DNA from: Desulfurococcales archaeon
Lineage (GTDB): Archaea > Thermoproteota > Thermoprotei_A > Sulfolobales > NBVN01
Length of the DNA: 5,666 nt
Assembly: GCA_021163585.1 (NCBI GenBank)
Contig: JAGGTW010000130.1
Location: 1 to 5,666 of the forward strand
Direction: 5' to 3'
The translations under genes were made by a program, and so were the position numbers. The notes below the pieces were generated by a model. That model ran no database searches and was not told the origin of the DNA. It worked only from the letters and a program-made list of their open reading frames with translations. Shown here one piece after another: positions 4,747-5,666 of the stretch (positions are counted from its first letter, which is position 1; each line of letters starts with the position of its first letter).

Positions 4747-5666
4747 TACATAGACCCTCAACATACTCTCCTGGCTGAAGCTTACTGCCCGCACTCACCC
4801 TAGCACCGTACCCTATGAAAGCCCCTATTTTAGTGTACTGCCTTCTCTTCTTAACTACTTTAATAGCCTTAATGCCCTCCCTTTCCGGCTCGGTAAGTAG
4901 CTTAGTAATTACGCCTGACTCAATAACCGCCTTCTCACCGACCACACTAAAGCCCAGAAATGAACCCCTCCCTATTGTGGCTTCCGGCTCCACCGCAGAC
5001 CAAACCAGCTCTACGTATGAGCTCACGGTTGATTCCTCCCCAACACCCACGTAAGGCCTGATAAACGTGTGAGTACCGACCAGTACATTCCTGCCTATGT
5101 AAGCTGGTCCCTTAATTACAGTGTAGTGGTCGACTTGGGCACCATCTTCCACTACTACAGGTCCCTCAATTATAGCTGTTGACGCTATCTTAGCCTTGCT
5201 GGAGATCACTGAATTACCAACATATTCATTAAAGAGGTAGTACTGAGCTTCCAGTATATTCCATGGGTAGCCTACGTCAACCCACCAACCACTCCAAATT
5301 GACGCTACTACGTCATGTCTCTTTATGTAGCTATTTACAGCTCCTTCAAGCGATTTCTCACTCCCTATCAACTCAACCAATTCCTTGTTAAGTACTGCAA
5401 CACCGCCAAAGGCATACGCACCTTCTACGTACTTCTCAGGCTTCTCAATAAATGACTTAACCCTTCCATCAGGGGTCAGTGTTACAGCGCCATAAAGTGA
5501 AACATCTTCTTCAGGTACCACATTAATCACTGGTTTATTAAAAACTTGAAAAGCGTTAATAACGCCTCGGAAACCCTCAGTCGGCATCAGGGTGTCTCCA
5601 TAAACCAGGAGTGCATTCTTAGATAGCTCATCGGATGCTGTGAGTAAGGCAGCGGTGAGGCCTTCA
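4706..5666 (-). CDS. Sugar-1-phosphate nucleotidylyltransferase with left-handed beta-helix domain, GlmU-like (N-terminus outside the window)
   Basis: This is a cytoplasmic sugar-nucleotide synthesis enzyme that makes NDP-sugar from sugar-1-phosphate and NTP. The reading frame is open to the window edge: 26 codons upstream of the internal Met at 5587 are in frame and include LLVYGDTL, the family's metal-binding Asp segment. The real start is therefore beyond 5666, with about 80 residues including the N-terminal nucleotide-binding loop missing. Of the 319 visible residues, 1-140 finish the Rossmann-like transferase domain (FIEKPE at 72-77, WWVDVGYPWN at 127-136). About 150-295 form hexapeptide repeats of a left-handed beta-helix, such as IIEGPVVV, VIKGPAYIG and VLVGTHTFI. 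Archaeal relatives of about 400 residues (Sulfolobus ST0452 type) are bifunctional UDP-GlcNAc pyrophosphorylase / GlcN-1-P acetyltransferases. Here the expected acetyltransferase His, Tyr and Asn appear replaced, so only nucleotidyl transfer is supported and the sugar is unknown. The last 14 or so residues overlap hypD. Confidence 0.85.
   Translation of the reverse strand, partial: EGLTAALLTASDELSKNALLVYGDTLMPTEGFRGVINAFQVFNKPVINVVPEEDVSLYGAVTLTPDGRVKSFIEKPEKYVEGAYAFGGVAVLNKELVELIGSEKSLEGAVNSYIKRHDVVASIWSGWWVDVGYPWNILEAQYYLFNEYVGNSVISSKAKIASTAIIEGPVVVEDGAQVDHYTVIKGPAYIGRNVLVGTHTFIRPYVGVGEESTVSSYVELVWSAVEPEATIGRGSFLGFSVVGEKAVIESGVITKLLTEPEREGIKAIKVVKKRRQYTKIGAFIGYGARVSAGSKLQPGEYVEGLCNESQHRHLQRADG
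4756..4759 (-). promoter_or_regulatory. Shine-Dalgarno that supports the hypD start at 4746
   Basis: GAGG on the minus strand lies nine bases before the ATG at 4746, inside the 3' coding region of the upstream nucleotidylyltransferase gene. A second GAGG lies four bases before the alternative ATG at 4713, so the start decision also rests on family length and the N-terminal TYRG match. Confidence 0.4.

Noticed and set aside
4706..5587. Taking the Met at 5587 as the start of the nucleotidylyltransferase
   Set aside because: The frame stays open to the window edge, and the 26 extra codons contain the family's VYGD segment, so 5587 is an internal methionine.
1..5666. CRISPR array, transposon ends, tRNA or other structured RNA gene
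   Set aside because: No regularly spaced repeats, terminal inverted repeats, target duplications or cloverleaf-like sequences were seen by reading both strands; almost all bases are accounted for by conserved coding genes.

Overview
The window looks like chromosomal DNA from an anaerobic, probably thermophilic archaeon, most likely a member of the Thermoproteota (Crenarchaeota). The evidence is archaeal promoter elements (a BRE/TATA-like box about 26 nt upstream of an ATG that has no Shine-Dalgarno), a stand-alone alpha subunit of ADP-forming acyl-CoA synthetase next to indolepyruvate:ferredoxin oxidoreductase, an archaeal-type left-handed beta-helix nucleotidylyltransferase, heavy use of AGG/AGA and ATA codons, and GTG starts. 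The genus cannot be fixed from this sequence alone. Gene density is very high: the largest gap is the 132-nt divergent promoter region, and there is no gene-free stretch over 300 nt.

Left block (1-1727, minus strand): an ADP-forming acyl-CoA synthetase alpha subunit is followed after 43 nt by the 5' end of iorA, which leaves the window at base 1. In peptide-fermenting archaea these two enzymes act in sequence. IOR oxidises aryl-pyruvates to aryl-acetyl-CoA and reduces ferredoxin, and the synthetase cleaves the CoA thioester to make ATP. The gene order suggests a transcription unit for aromatic amino-acid fermentation.

Middle (1728-2456): a divergent intergenic region holds one promoter-like element per strand. 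It is followed by a plus-strand purine-type phosphoribosyltransferase, probably translated from a leaderless mRNA. This gene ends 5 nt from the end of the convergent hypE.

Right block (2462-5666, minus strand): a sugar-phosphate nucleotidylyltransferase with a C-terminal left-handed beta-helix (N-terminus beyond the window), then hypD overlapping its 3' end by about 41 nt, then hypE. HypD and HypE make and deliver the CN ligands for the NiFe(CN)2CO centre, so the host should have a [NiFe]-hydrogenase. A hydrogenase could re-oxidise the ferredoxin reduced by IOR, which would link the two blocks physiologically; that link is inference.

No mobile element, CRISPR array, tRNA/rRNA gene or defence system was seen. 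Most of the window is ordinary housekeeping and energy metabolism. The points most worth a second look are the apparently lost acetyltransferase residues in the nucleotidylyltransferase, its overlap with hypD, and the iorA/acyl-CoA synthetase pairing.
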